Made by a program: the position numbers and the translations under genes. The notes beneath the pieces were generated by a model. The model worked only from the letters and a program-made list of their open reading frames with translations, made no database searches and was not told the DNA's origin. From assembly GCF_013409365.1 (NCBI RefSeq), contig NZ_JACCBA010000001.1:6758001-6822000 (forward strand): 64,000 nucleotides of DNA, in the 5' to 3' direction. Shown here piece by piece: positions 17,184-25,580 of the stretch. How positions within the stretch are numbered: the first letter of the stretch is position 1; the number at the start of each line of letters is the position of its first letter. Source of the DNA: Actinomadura luteofluorescens. Lineage in GTDB: Bacteria > Actinomycetota > Actinomycetes > Streptosporangiales > Streptosporangiaceae.

Positions 17184-18632
17184 ATGGCAACAGTCGCGGG
17201 CGTCGCCGTCGAGCCCGGGCACTGGATCGGCGGTGAGCGCGCCGCCTCCGGCGCGGTGTTCACCGACGTCTCCCCGATCGACGAGCGGCCGATCGCCGAG
17301 ATCGCGCGGGGCGGTCCGGCCGAGGTGGACGCGGCGGTCGCCGCCGCGCGGCGGGCCTTCCCCGCCTGGGCCCGGACGGGCAGGGACGAGCGGGCGCGGC
17401 TGCTGCACGCCATCGCCGACGGCGTGGAGAAGCGGACCGAGGAGCTCTCCCAGGTCGAGACCGCCGACAACGGCGCCCTGATCCGTTCCCACCGGCGCGG
17501 GGTCATGCCCCGCGTCGCGCACAACTTCCGGTTCTTCGCCGACCGGCTGCTCGGCCTCGGCCACGACGACTTCGACACCCGCGGGCACGCCAACCACGTC
17601 GGCTGGGACCCGGCGGGCGTCTGCGCGCTCATCACCCCGTGGAACGCGCCGCTGATGCTCGCCACCTGGAAGATCGCGCCCGCTCTCGCGGCCGGGAACA
17701 CCGTCGTGCTGAAGCCCGCCGAGTGGACGCCCCTCACCGCGTCCCTGCTGGCCGGGATCGCCGCGGAGGCCGGCCTGCCGGACGGGGTGTTCAACGTCGT
17801 CCAGGGCTACGGCGCGGAGGTCGGCGGGCCGCTCACCGCGCACCCCGACGTGCGGCGGATCAGCTTCACCGGCTCGGTGCCCACGGCCCGCCTCATCGCC
17901 GCCGCGGCCGCGCCGAACCTGACGCCGCTGTCGCTGGAACTGGGCGGCAAGTCCCCGCTGCTCGTCTTCGCCGACGCCGACCTCGACCTGGCCGTGGACC
18001 TCGCGGTCGAGCAGTACGACAACGCCGGCCAGGTGTGCCTCGCCGGGACCCGGCTGCTCGTCGAGTCGTCCGTCGCGGACGAGTTCACCGCGCGGTTCGT
18101 GGAGAAGGCGTCCAGGCTCCGGCAGGGCGACCCCCGTGACGAGTCCACCGACGTCGGCCCGCTGATCCACCGCCGCCACCTCGAACGGGTGGACGGCTTC
18201 GTCCGGCGCGCCGAGGAGGCCGGGGCGCGCGCCCTCATCGGCGGCGGCCCGAACGGCGAACTGGGCGGCCTCTACTACCGGCCCACGCTGTTCACCGGAG
18301 CCCCCGACGGCGCGGAGATCCTCACCGAGGAGGTCTTCGGACCCGTCCTCACCCTCCAGACGTTCGACACCGAAGAGCAGGCCGTCGCCATGGCGAACGG
18401 CACCCGGTTCGGGCTCGCCGCCACGCTCGCCACGGGCGACCCGGAGCGCGCGCGGCGCGTCACCGAGCGGCTCGTGGCCGGGACGGTGTGGGTCAACTGC
18501 TTCTTCGTCCGCGACCTGCGGGCGCCGTTCGGCGGGTCCCGGCAGTCCGGGGTCGGGCGCGGGGGCGGCGACTGGAGCTTCGACTTCTACTGCGACCTGA
18601 AGAACACGGTGACGGCGCCATGGGCGAGGTAG
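17184..18632 (+). CDS. hpaE: 5-carboxymethyl-2-hydroxymuconate semialdehyde dehydrogenase-like ALDH
   Basis: A 482-residue ALDH with TPWNAPLMLATWKIAPALAAGN, FTGSVPTARL, LELGGKSPLLVF and the nucleophile Cys285 in YDNAGQVCLAGTR. The C-terminus (FFVRDLRAPFGGSRQSGVGRGGG) resembles HpaE/HpcC enzymes, which oxidise the ring-cleavage product of homoprotocatechuate. The assignment is supported by the next two genes, an extradiol dioxygenase and an FAH-family decarboxylase/isomerase, overlapping end to end. ATG at 17184 follows CTGGAGG. Another 2-hydroxymuconate-semialdehyde substrate is possible. Confidence 0.82.
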   Translation: MATVAGVAVEPGHWIGGERAASGAVFTDVSPIDERPIAEIARGGPAEVDAAVAAARRAFPAWARTGRDERARLLHAIADGVEKRTEELSQVETADNGALIRSHRRGVMPRVAHNFRFFADRLLGLGHDDFDTRGHANHVGWDPAGVCALITPWNAPLMLATWKIAPALAAGNTVVLKPAEWTPLTASLLAGIAAEAGLPDGVFNVVQGYGAEVGGPLTAHPDVRRISFTGSVPTARLIAAAAAPNLTPLSLELGGKSPLLVFADADLDLAVDLAVEQYDNAGQVCLAGTRLLVESSVADEFTARFVEKASRLRQGDPRDESTDVGPLIHRRHLERVDGFVRRAEEAGARALIGGGPNGELGGLYYRPTLFTGAPDGAEILTEEVFGPVLTLQTFDTEEQAVAMANGTRFGLAATLATGDPERARRVTERLVAGTVWVNCFFVRDLRAPFGGSRQSGVGRGGGDWSFDFYCDLKNTVTAPWAR

Positions 18633-19522
18633 TGGGCGCGGGCCTCCTCGCGCACGTCCCCACGATCGTCCTGCCCGAGGTCACGCGCCGCGAGCTGAAC
18701 GGCGGCGAGGACACCACCCTCGTCTCCGGCCTGCGCAGGCTCCGCGCGGACGTCTTCGAGCGGGACGACTACGACACCGTCGTGGTGCTCGACTCGCACT
18801 GGGCCACCACCGTTGAGTTCGTCACCACCGCGCAGGACCGCCGCGCCGGGCTCTACACGTCCGAGGAGCTGCCGCGCGGCATGTGCCGGATGCCCTACGA
18901 CTTCCCCGGCGACCCCGAACTGGCCCGGGCGGTCGCGCGCTACGCCGACAGGCACGGGACTTACATCACCCCGATCGACGACCCCTACCTGCCGATCTAC
19001 TACGCCACCGTCAACCTGTGGACGCACCTCGGCGTCCGCGACGACCCGTACCTGGGCGAACCGGGCCGGCGGTGGATGTCGATCGGCGTGTGCCAGACCG
19101 CCGACACCGAGGACTTCCTGCGCCTCGGCCGCGCCCTCGGCGACGCCGTCGCCGCGACCGACCGCCGCGTCCTGCTGATCGCCTCCGGCGCGCTGTCGCA
19201 CACCTTCTGGCCGCTGCGGGTGATCCGCGACCACGAGGCGTCCGGCCCCGAGCACATCTTCACGCCGCAGGCGCGGGCCGCCGACGAGCAGCGCATCGCC
19301 TGGCTCAGGGACGGCGACCACGCACGCGTCCTGGACGCCATGCCGGAGTTCCTGGCCTTCAGGCCCGAGGCGCGCTTCGGCCACTACCTCATGATGATCG
19401 GCGCCCTGGGCGAGCACGCCTGCACCGCCCCCGGGCGCCTCTACAGCGAGTACGAGAACTCCGTCGGAACGGGCCAGGTGCACCTCTGGTTCGACCGCCC
19501 CGCGAACGGATGGACCGCCTGA
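18620..19522 (+). CDS. hpaD: LigB-type extradiol dioxygenase (3,4-dihydroxyphenylacetate 2,3-dioxygenase-like)
   Basis: A 300-residue class III (LigB) extradiol dioxygenase, using Fe(II) to cleave a catechol ring. The N-terminal GAGLLAHVPTIV supplies the first metal histidine (His12) and VVLDSHWATTVEF a second; LLIASGALSHTFWPL and RFGHYLMMIGALGEH are conserved segments. HpcB/HpaD acts on homoprotocatechuate. The start lies inside the preceding gene (ATG 18620, stop 18632) and its stop overlaps the next ATG, so the three genes form one tight operon. The exact catechol substrate is inferred from context. Confidence 0.82.
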   Translation: MGEVVGAGLLAHVPTIVLPEVTRRELNGGEDTTLVSGLRRLRADVFERDDYDTVVVLDSHWATTVEFVTTAQDRRAGLYTSEELPRGMCRMPYDFPGDPELARAVARYADRHGTYITPIDDPYLPIYYATVNLWTHLGVRDDPYLGEPGRRWMSIGVCQTADTEDFLRLGRALGDAVAATDRRVLLIASGALSHTFWPLRVIRDHEASGPEHIFTPQARAADEQRIAWLRDGDHARVLDAMPEFLAFRPEARFGHYLMMIGALGEHACTAPGRLYSEYENSVGTGQVHLWFDRPANGWTA

Positions 19523-20367
19523 TGACCGAGTACCGGAGAATCCTGCTGGACGGCGCCGCGACCCAGGTCGTCCGGGACGGCGACGACCTGCGCGCCGCGG
19601 ACGGCCGCCGGGTGCGCGCGGCGGACGCCGTCCACCTGCCGCCGTGCGAGCCGTCGAAGGTGGTCGCGGTGCACCTCAACCACCGCAGCCGCGTGGAGGA
19701 GTTCCAGACGAGGCTGCCGCCCGCGCCGACCTACTTCCACAAGCCGGTCTCGGCGCTGAACGCCCACGGCGGCGCCGTCGTCCGCCCGGAGCGGTGCAGG
19801 TACCTCAACTACGAGGGCGAGATCGCGATCGTCATCGGCCGGACGGCCCGCAACATCTCCGCGAAGGAGGCAGGCGGGTACATCGCCGGATACACGGTCG
19901 CCAACGACTACGGCCTGCACGACTTCCGCGACACCGACGCGGGCTCGATGCTGCGCGTGAAGGGCTCCGACACCCTGTGCCCCCTGGGGCCGGGCCTGGT
20001 CACCGACTGGGACTTCCACGGGAAGTACCTGCGCACGTACGTCAACGGTGAACTGGTGCAGGACGGCAGCACCGGCGAGATGGAATGGGACATGCACTAC
20101 CTCGTCGCTGACATCGCCCGCACCATCACGCTCTTTCCGGGGGACGTGCTGCTGTCCGGCACGCCGGCGAACTCGCGTCCCGTCCAGCCCGGCGACGTCG
20201 TCGAGGTCGAGGCCGAGGGGCTCGGACGGCTCCGCAACCACATCGTCGCCGGCCCCGTCCCCGTGCGGGACGACTGCGGCGCGCAGCCCACCGAGTCCGA
20301 GGAGGTCATCTCCACCGCGTTCGGCGGCGACTGGCAGTTCCGAGGCATCCGCCCACCGCGCCGCTGA
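19522..20367 (+). CDS. hpaG: FAH-family hydrolase/decarboxylase-isomerase (HpaG-like)
   Basis: A 281-residue fumarylacetoacetate-hydrolase-fold enzyme. Metal-binding acidic residues are in YEGEIAIVIGRTARNIS, and the FAH core continues with GYTVANDYGLHDFR, RVKGSDTLCPLGP and PGDVLLSGTPANSRPVQPGD. In homoprotocatechuate breakdown, HpaG decarboxylates 5-oxopent-3-ene-1,2,5-tricarboxylate and isomerises the product. It is the last gene of the ALDH-dioxygenase-FAH operon. The hydratase (HpaH) and aldolase (HpaI) of the full pathway are not in the window. A strong hairpin overlaps its stop. Confidence 0.82.
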   Translation: MTEYRRILLDGAATQVVRDGDDLRAADGRRVRAADAVHLPPCEPSKVVAVHLNHRSRVEEFQTRLPPAPTYFHKPVSALNAHGGAVVRPERCRYLNYEGEIAIVIGRTARNISAKEAGGYIAGYTVANDYGLHDFRDTDAGSMLRVKGSDTLCPLGPGLVTDWDFHGKYLRTYVNGELVQDGSTGEMEWDMHYLVADIARTITLFPGDVLLSGTPANSRPVQPGDVVEVEAEGLGRLRNHIVAGPVPVRDDCGAQPTESEEVISTAFGGDWQFRGIRPPRR

Positions 20368-20397
20368 GTCCCGGGGGGCGCGCCCCTATCGGACTCA
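20365..20397. terminator. Two-tier terminator hairpin after hpaG-like gene
   Basis: TGAGTCC (20365-20371) pairs with GGACTCA (20391-20397), enclosing the palindrome GGGGCGCGCCCC at 20375-20386. It starts on the stop codon of the HpaG-like gene, and there is no U-tract. The right arm also contains the stop codon of the leftward coding remnant. Confidence 0.6.
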
Positions 20398-20508
20398 GGA
20401 GGTCAGGGTGGCGGCGTGTTCGACGACCTTGCGGCAGAAGGCGCCGACGCCGTCCGGGTCGTCGGTGAACTGCGACGGCTTGATGCAGAACGTCGTGAAA
20501 CGATCGAC
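20395..20508 (-). pseudogene. Orphan 3' coding remnant without a start
   Basis: Thirty-seven codons and a stop on the minus strand read VDRFTTFCIKPSQFTDDPDG and continue VGAFCRKVVEHAATLTS. The third codon positions are almost all G or C, the normal coding signature here, and the peptide is well balanced. There is no start codon in this frame, and just upstream lies the stop of the MarR gene in another frame. It looks like the tail of a gene whose 5' part was deleted or replaced. I could not identify the parent family. A sequencing frameshift joining it to the MarR gene cannot be excluded. Confidence 0.4.
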
Positions 20509-20518
20509 GGGGCAAGGG

Positions 20519-21091
20519 TCAGCCGCGCGAGCGGCGGCCCGAGCGCCGGGGCGGCGGCGGCGACTGCTCCCGCAGCGCGGCGCGCCGCTCCTCGCCCTCG
20601 GCCTCCAGGTGCTCGACCACCGACCGCAGCGTCCGGGCGAGCGCCCGGTTGTCCTCGCCGCTCAGCCCCTCCACCACGAACGCCTCCTCGGCGTTGAACG
20701 CCGGGAACAGCTGCCGCATCAGCTCCCGACCCTTGTCGGTCAGCCGCAGCAGGACCAGCCGCCCGTCCGTCGCGTGCGAGCCGCGCTCGATCAGGCCGCG
20801 CCCCTCCAGCGTCTTCACCACCCCGGTGAGCGTGCCCTTGGAGATGCCGGCCTCCTCGGCGACGTGCCGCGTCTCCATCTCGTCCCAGATCCACACCACC
20901 CACAGGACGACGAACGACGTCCAGGTCAGGTCGGCGCCGCGCAGGACCGAGCTCTCGAAGTGCTGCCGGATCGCGGCGGCGGCGCGGTAGACGTTGGACA
21001 CCGCCATCATCGCGTCGTGCCGCAGCGGCACGTCCCCGAGCCGCCGCTGGATGGCCTGCTCGGTCTCTTGCAGGGTGTGATGCCCGGTCAC
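20519..21091 (-). CDS. MarR-family transcriptional regulator
   Basis: A 190-residue winged-helix regulator. The HTH lies in RHVAEEAGISKGTLTGVVKTLEGRGL (written here in overlapping pieces: RHVAEEAGISKG, LTGVVKTLEGRGL), followed by the wing segment RGSHATDGRLVLLRLTDKG. The start is GTG 21091 after GGGAGGA. The C-terminal tail (SPPPPRRSGRRSRG) looks unlike MarR proteins and abuts the orphan coding remnant, so the true end may have been altered. By position it is a candidate regulator of the HpaE-D-G-like operon, as HpaR is in E. coli, but no operator was identified. Confidence 0.83.
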   Translation of the reverse strand: MTGHHTLQETEQAIQRRLGDVPLRHDAMMAVSNVYRAAAAIRQHFESSVLRGADLTWTSFVVLWVVWIWDEMETRHVAEEAGISKGTLTGVVKTLEGRGLIERGSHATDGRLVLLRLTDKGRELMRQLFPAFNAEEAFVVEGLSGEDNRALARTLRSVVEHLEAEGEERRAALREQSPPPPRRSGRRSRG

Positions 21092-21287
21092 GTGCGTCCT
21101 CCCGTAGGGCCCGGCGCCGACGGATCGCTTGCGCGCCTCTGGCGGGCCGAAGATGAATCTACTCTCGTCGACGGTCGTTCGGCTCCGTACGATCCCCGTG
21201 GTCCGGCCCCGGGATTCCCCCGTGCGGGGGAGGGCGGTGGCGCTCGCGGGTGATCAACGCGGGCGGCGCGGGCGCGAGGGTGGGGCC

Positions 21288-21908
21288 ATGACCCTTGCGA
21301 GCACGCCTTCGGTTCCGTTCGCGCGGCTGCGCGCGGGCTGGGACTCCGCGCACGCCCCGGTCGCGGGCGTCCCCCGGTGGGCGCGGATCGCGGCCATGGC
21401 CGTCCCGTTGACCGTCCTGCCGTCCGGGCTGTGGCGGATCGCCGCCTTCGCCCTCCACCTGCCGATCCTCAGCGGCAACGCCCTGGAAACGGACGCGGCG
21501 GGAGGCGACCTTCCCGGCTGGGTGCCGCTGGAGGCGTACGTGGTGCTGCTGTCGATCCTGTCGGAGGCGGTGGCGTTCACCGCCCTCGGCATGATCGCCG
21601 GGTGGGGCGAGGTGTTCCCGCGCTGGCTGCCGGGCCTGCGGGGACGGCGCGTTCCGATCTCGGTCGCCGTGGTCCCGGGCGTCGTGGGCGCCGCGATCCT
21701 GACCCCGATGTGGACCCTCTCCGTCGTGAACTGCTTGGTGTTCCAGGAGACCGTCCAGGGGCGCCCGCTGCCCGAGGGCTTCCCGATCCACTTCCACGAC
21801 TGGCAGGGCGTGCTCGGCGCCGTCGCCTACGCGCCGCTGGTGGCGTGGGGGCCGCTGCTCGCCGCCGTCACGCTCGCCTACTGGCGCCGCCGGACGCGCG
21901 CGTCCTGA
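21288..21908 (+). CDS. Integral membrane protein, unknown function
   Basis: A 206-residue protein with about four membrane segments (near residues 31-50, 81-103, 120-145 and 170-200). No enzyme motif was recognised. ATG 21288 (MTLASTPSVPFARL) follows GAGGGTGGGG; an in-frame ATG-like start further upstream would add a basic leader that is not convincing. The 190-bp spacer before it contains a hairpin TCCCCC-GTGC-GGGGGA (21216-21231). It ends 4 bases from the convergent decarboxylase-like gene. Nothing links it to the catabolic genes except position. Confidence 0.7.
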   Translation: MTLASTPSVPFARLRAGWDSAHAPVAGVPRWARIAAMAVPLTVLPSGLWRIAAFALHLPILSGNALETDAAGGDLPGWVPLEAYVVLLSILSEAVAFTALGMIAGWGEVFPRWLPGLRGRRVPISVAVVPGVVGAAILTPMWTLSVVNCLVFQETVQGRPLPEGFPIHFHDWQGVLGAVAYAPLVAWGPLLAAVTLAYWRRRTRAS

Positions 21909-21912
21909 CCGG

Positions 21913-22704
21913 TCAGGCGAGGCGGCGGCCCCCGTTCCACACGACGCCCACCTGGCGGTAGTAGGCGGCGATGGGCTCCTCGACCGCCAGGCGCGACAGC
22001 TCCTCCGTGGGGGAGTCGAACAGGCGCAGGTCGGCCTCGCCCTTCCAGGCCGGGCCGGCCTCGAAGGAGGAGGCGCCCGACTCGATCAGCTCGTCGAGGG
22101 CCGGGGCGCCGCCCGGCTCGATGGACGGCAGGAAGCGGTGGTGGGCCATCGGGTGCCCGTTGACGAAGCCGTTCGTCTCGGACGGTTCGTGCAGCGTGAC
22201 GACCGCTTCGGCGAGGCGGCGGTCGGCGGCGGCCAGGGTGGCGCCGAAGCGGCCGCCCGCGGCGATGCGGGGCGCGGCCCGGCCGTAGGGGTGCGGGCGG
22301 GTCTGGTGGATCGAGCCGAGCTTCTTCGGGTAGCCCTGGTGCAGGCCGCGCGCGATGGCGAAGTCCTTGTCGACCCAGATGTGGACGCAGCGCGAGTAGG
22401 TGCGCCCCTCGAACGAGCAGCGGACGACGGCGAAGCACTCCTTGTACTGCGCCCGCACGGGGTCGAGCAGTTCCTCGCCGGACTCCGAGCAGGACTGCCA
22501 GTCGGCCCAGATGAGCGCGACCGCGCCCGGGTCGTCCGGGGCGGGGGACAGCGGCGCCGGCAGCAGTTCGGCCACGCGGGCCGGATCGGTGCGGTACTCG
22601 ACCGTGAGCAGGTCGCCCGAGTAGTGCCACGGCGGGCTCGGAATCAGCGACGAGCGCCCCGTCGCGGTCTTGGGGTGCAGGAAGCCTCGCACGGTCGCCA
22701 CCAC
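21913..22704 (-). CDS. Acetoacetate decarboxylase-family protein
   Basis: A 263-residue ADC-like protein. The GYPKKLGSI segment corresponds to the lysine-bearing strand where acetoacetate decarboxylase forms its Schiff base, and the N-terminal YRTDPARVAELLPAPL and YKECFAVVRCSFEGRTYS fit the family. Members include decarboxylases and aldolase/dehydratase-like enzymes, so the reaction is uncertain. The start is GTG 22704 after TTGGAGGTAC; a second GTG follows directly. The gene is preceded by a TTTGG palindrome and divergent from the GS-like gene, so a step in the same catabolic pathway is inferred. Confidence 0.78.
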   Translation of the reverse strand: MVATVRGFLHPKTATGRSSLIPSPPWHYSGDLLTVEYRTDPARVAELLPAPLSPAPDDPGAVALIWADWQSCSESGEELLDPVRAQYKECFAVVRCSFEGRTYSRCVHIWVDKDFAIARGLHQGYPKKLGSIHQTRPHPYGRAAPRIAAGGRFGATLAAADRRLAEAVVTLHEPSETNGFVNGHPMAHHRFLPSIEPGGAPALDELIESGASSFEAGPAWKGEADLRLFDSPTEELSRLAVEEPIAAYYRQVGVVWNGGRRLA

Positions 22705-22718
22705 GTACCTCCAACTCG

Positions 22719-22730
22719 TTTGGGCCCATA
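22719..22730. promoter_or_regulatory. TTTGG-type palindrome (before ADC-like gene)
   Basis: TTTGGGCCCATA differs from the perfect TTTGGGCCCAAA by one base and lies 14 bases before the leftward GTG at 22704. It is one of the recurring set at 17093, 17152, 22826, 32018 and 32044. Confidence 0.6.
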
Positions 22731-22825
22731 CGATAAGCCCGCCATGCCCCGTTCCGCCACCCGCGCCCGGTGATCAGGTGGTTTCTCGTCGCAACCCTTG
22801 CCAGGGTGCACTCGCCGCCATATGG

Positions 22826-22837
22826 TTTGGTCCCAAA
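22826..22837. promoter_or_regulatory. TTTGG-type palindrome (before GS-like gene)
   Basis: TTTGGTCCCAAA lies 19 bases before the GTG of the rightward glutamine-synthetase-like gene and is read in the dyad also seen at 17152 (its reverse complement is TTTGGGACCAAA, identical to that site). Confidence 0.65.
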
Positions 22838-22856
22838 TGATTCGAGGGGAGCGCGC

Positions 22857-24197
22857 GTGAGCCGACCGGTCGAGGACGTGGTGCAGCGGCTGACCGCCGA
22901 CGGGATCGACGTGGTCCGGGTGTCCTACACCGACCTGATCGGTGTCGAGCGCGCGCGGGACGTGCTCGTCGAGCGGCTGCCCCAGGCCGTCGAGCACGGC
23001 CTGTCGTTCTGCCGGGCGATCTACCACACGACCCCGCGCGGCGGCACCGTCGAGGTCCCGGGCGGGCTGGACGCCGGGCTCCCCGACATCTGCGTGCGGC
23101 CCGACCTGTCGACGCTGGCGACCGTCCCCTGGGAGGACGGCGTCGCGTCCTGCCTCGGCGAGGCGTGCGAGCCCGGAAGCCGCGAGCCGTGCCCCGAGGG
23201 GCCCCGGGAGGTGCTGCGCCGGGCGATCGGCAGGCTGCGGGAACTCGGGCTGGAGGCCGTCGCCGGGCCCGAGCTGGAGTACTACCTCTGCGAGCCCGAC
23301 CCGTCCTCGCCCACCGGCTGGCGCCGGTACGGGGACGCGCCCGGCAACGTCTACACCGCCGGCCGCAAGGGCGACCCGGACGGGCACCTGCTGCGCACGC
23401 TCCGGCACCTGCGCGACCTCGGCCTCGGCGTCACGATGGGCAACCACGAGTTCGGCGGCGGGCAGTTCGAGATCAACCTCGCGCACTCCGGCGCGCTCGA
23501 CGCCGCCGACCGCGCGTTCCGGTTCAAGGCGGCCGTCCAGGAGATCGCCCGGCTGGACGGACGGCTCGCCACCTTCATGGCCAAACCGTTCAACGACGAG
23601 GGCGGCTCCGGCTTCCACGTCCACCTGTCGTGCCTGGAGGCCGACGGGCGCAACGTCTTCGAGGGCGGGGAGCCGGACGGGCTGTCCGAGACCGCCCACC
23701 ACGCGATCGCCGGGGTGCTGGCGCACGCCCCCGCCCTGACCGCGCTGCTGAACCCCACGATCAACTCCTACAAGCGGTTCGGCCCGGACAGCCTCGCCCC
23801 CTGGCTCATCGACTGGGGCCTGGACAACCGCAGCGCCATGGTCCGGATCCCGCCCGAGCGCGGCGCCGCGTCCCGGCTGGAGGTGCGCCTCGGGGACGCC
23901 TCCGCCAACCCCTACCTGGGCGTCGCCGGCCTCGTCGCCGCCGTCTACCTGGGGATCCGCGACAAGGCGTCCGCGCCGCCGCCGCTGGAGGGATACGGCT
24001 ACGACGCCGCGAAGGCGCCCGTCCTGCCCGCCGACCTGCCCGCGGCGCTCGACGCGCTCGCCGCCGACGAGGCGCTCACCGAGGTGCTCGGCCAGGAGTT
24101 CACGACCGCGTTCCTGACCTACAAGCGGGACGAGGCCGCGCGCTTCCGGCGGCACGTCACCGACTGGGAGTTCCGCGAGTACGCCTACCACCTCTGA
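22857..24197 (+). CDS. Glutamine synthetase-like ligase (gamma-glutamyl-amine synthetase candidate)
   Basis: A 446-residue GS-fold ligase. Catalytic-domain motifs are AGPELEYYLCEP (metal-binding glutamates), GGGQFEINLAHS, GSGFHVHLSC, NSYKRFGPDSLAPW and RIPPERGAASRLEVRLGDAS. It lacks the adenylylation-loop signature of GlnA and resembles the PuuA/GlnA3/GlnA4/IpuC group, which ligates glutamate to polyamines, ethanolamine, isopropylamine or aniline. The GTG 22857 start follows GAGGGGAG. It is probably co-transcribed with the P450 gene 10 bases downstream. Together with the PuuC/PuuD-like pair it defines a gamma-glutamylated-amine pathway; the amine is unknown. Confidence 0.83.
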   Translation: MSRPVEDVVQRLTADGIDVVRVSYTDLIGVERARDVLVERLPQAVEHGLSFCRAIYHTTPRGGTVEVPGGLDAGLPDICVRPDLSTLATVPWEDGVASCLGEACEPGSREPCPEGPREVLRRAIGRLRELGLEAVAGPELEYYLCEPDPSSPTGWRRYGDAPGNVYTAGRKGDPDGHLLRTLRHLRDLGLGVTMGNHEFGGGQFEINLAHSGALDAADRAFRFKAAVQEIARLDGRLATFMAKPFNDEGGSGFHVHLSCLEADGRNVFEGGEPDGLSETAHHAIAGVLAHAPALTALLNPTINSYKRFGPDSLAPWLIDWGLDNRSAMVRIPPERGAASRLEVRLGDASANPYLGVAGLVAAVYLGIRDKASAPPPLEGYGYDAAKAPVLPADLPAALDALAADEALTEVLGQEFTTAFLTYKRDEAARFRRHVTDWEFREYAYHL

Positions 24198-24207
24198 AGG
24201 AGCTCCC

Positions 24208-25461
24208 GTGCCGCACGACACCCTCGCCGTGGACCTCGCCGACCTCGACAACTTCATGGACGGCGAGACGCCCTGGCGGATGTTCGAGGCGCTGCGCCGG
24301 GCCGAGCCCGTCCACTGGAACCCCGAGACCGACGGCGGCCGCGGCTTCTGGTCCCTGACCCGGCACGCCGACGTCGTCGCCGCCGACCGGGACTCCGCCA
24401 CGTTCACCTCCGAGCGGTTCGTCAACCTGGAGGAGGTCGACGACCGGCAGGCCGCGCTCCGCCGGTCGATGCTGGAGACCGACGGCCCCCGGCACCTGGC
24501 CCTGCGCCGCCTCCTGCAGCGCGAGTTCACCCCGCGCGCCGTCGCCGGCTACGCGACCTTCCTGCGCGGCCTCACCGCCGCGACCCTCGACGCCGCCCTC
24601 GCCGGGAGCGCCTTCGACTTCGTCGCGGAGATCGCCGCCGACTTCCCGATCAACGTGCTGGCCCGCATGCTGGACGTCCCGGACGGCGACACCCGCAGGC
24701 TCATCGACTGGGGCAACCGGATCATCGCCAACACCGACCCCGACCACGCCGACGTCCTGCTGCACGGCCCCGAGAGCGAGTTGTACCGCGACCTGCCGTT
24801 CCGCAGCCCCGCGGCCCTGGAGGTCTTCGAGTACGGCCGCGACCTCGCGGCGCGCCGCCGGGGCGGCGAGGGCACCGACCTCGTCAGCCGCCTGGTCAAC
24901 CAGGTCCCGGCGGACGGCGAGCCGCTCACCGCGCGCGACTTCGACAACTACTTCCTGCTGCTGGTCGTCGCGGGCAACGAGACGACCCGGCACGCCATCA
25001 CGCACAGCATGCGCGCCCTGATCGACCACCCGGACCAGGCCGAGCGGCTGCGCGCCGGCCCCGGGCTCATGCCGGCCGCGGTGGAGGAGTTCCTGCGCTG
25101 GGCCTCGCCCGTCTACCACTTCCGCCGCACCGCGACCCGCGACACCGAACTCGGCGGGAAGGCGATCCGCGAGGGCGACAAGGTCGTGCTGTGGTTCGCG
25201 TCCGCCAACCGCGACGAGGCGGTCTTCACCGACCCGCAGCGCTTCGACATCACCCGCACCCCGAACGACCACATCACCTTCGGCAAGGGCGGCCCGCACT
25301 TCTGCCTGGGCGCCGCCCTGGCCCGCCTGGAAATGCGGATCATGTTCGAGGAACTCCTGCCCCGCCTCGCCGACATCCGCCCGGCCGGCGAGATCCGCCG
25401 GATCCGCTCCAACTTCGTCAACGGCATCAAGCAGATGCCCGTGACCATCACCCTCGCCTGA
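24208..25461 (+). CDS. Cytochrome P450 (CYP124/125/142-like)
   Basis: A 417-residue soluble P450. The heme loop FGKGGPHFCLGAALAR contains the thiolate Cys366. The I-helix reads LLVVAGNETTRHAITH and the ExxR helix and meander are present (VEEFLRWASPVYHFRR). The INVLARMLDVP and SANRDEAVFTDP segments recall the actinobacterial CYP124/125/142 group, which hydroxylates alkyl chains of sterols or terpenoids. The GTG 24208 start follows AAGGAGCTCCC. It is downstream of the GS-like ligase in the same operon, so it may hydroxylate the amine substrate or its gamma-glutamyl derivative; ferredoxin partners are not nearby. Confidence 0.87.
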   Translation: MPHDTLAVDLADLDNFMDGETPWRMFEALRRAEPVHWNPETDGGRGFWSLTRHADVVAADRDSATFTSERFVNLEEVDDRQAALRRSMLETDGPRHLALRRLLQREFTPRAVAGYATFLRGLTAATLDAALAGSAFDFVAEIAADFPINVLARMLDVPDGDTRRLIDWGNRIIANTDPDHADVLLHGPESELYRDLPFRSPAALEVFEYGRDLAARRRGGEGTDLVSRLVNQVPADGEPLTARDFDNYFLLLVVAGNETTRHAITHSMRALIDHPDQAERLRAGPGLMPAAVEEFLRWASPVYHFRRTATRDTELGGKAIREGDKVVLWFASANRDEAVFTDPQRFDITRTPNDHITFGKGGPHFCLGAALARLEMRIMFEELLPRLADIRPAGEIRRIRSNFVNGIKQMPVTITLA

Positions 25462-25510
25462 GCAAAGGCCCTCACGGCCCCTCAGTGAGACCGACACGCT
25501 CGCCCCGAAC

Positions 25511-25543
25511 CGGCACAGCGTTCAGGTCCCCGGCACAGCGTTC
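25511..25543. repeat. 13-bp direct repeat, 20-bp period
   Basis: CGGCACAGCGTTC occurs at 25511-25523 and 25531-25543, in the spacer between the P450 gene and the convergent antitoxin gene. No function is evident. Confidence 0.6.
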
Positions 25544-25580
25544 GATTCCGGGCTTCCGGAGATGGCCGGGTCCCGCGCGT

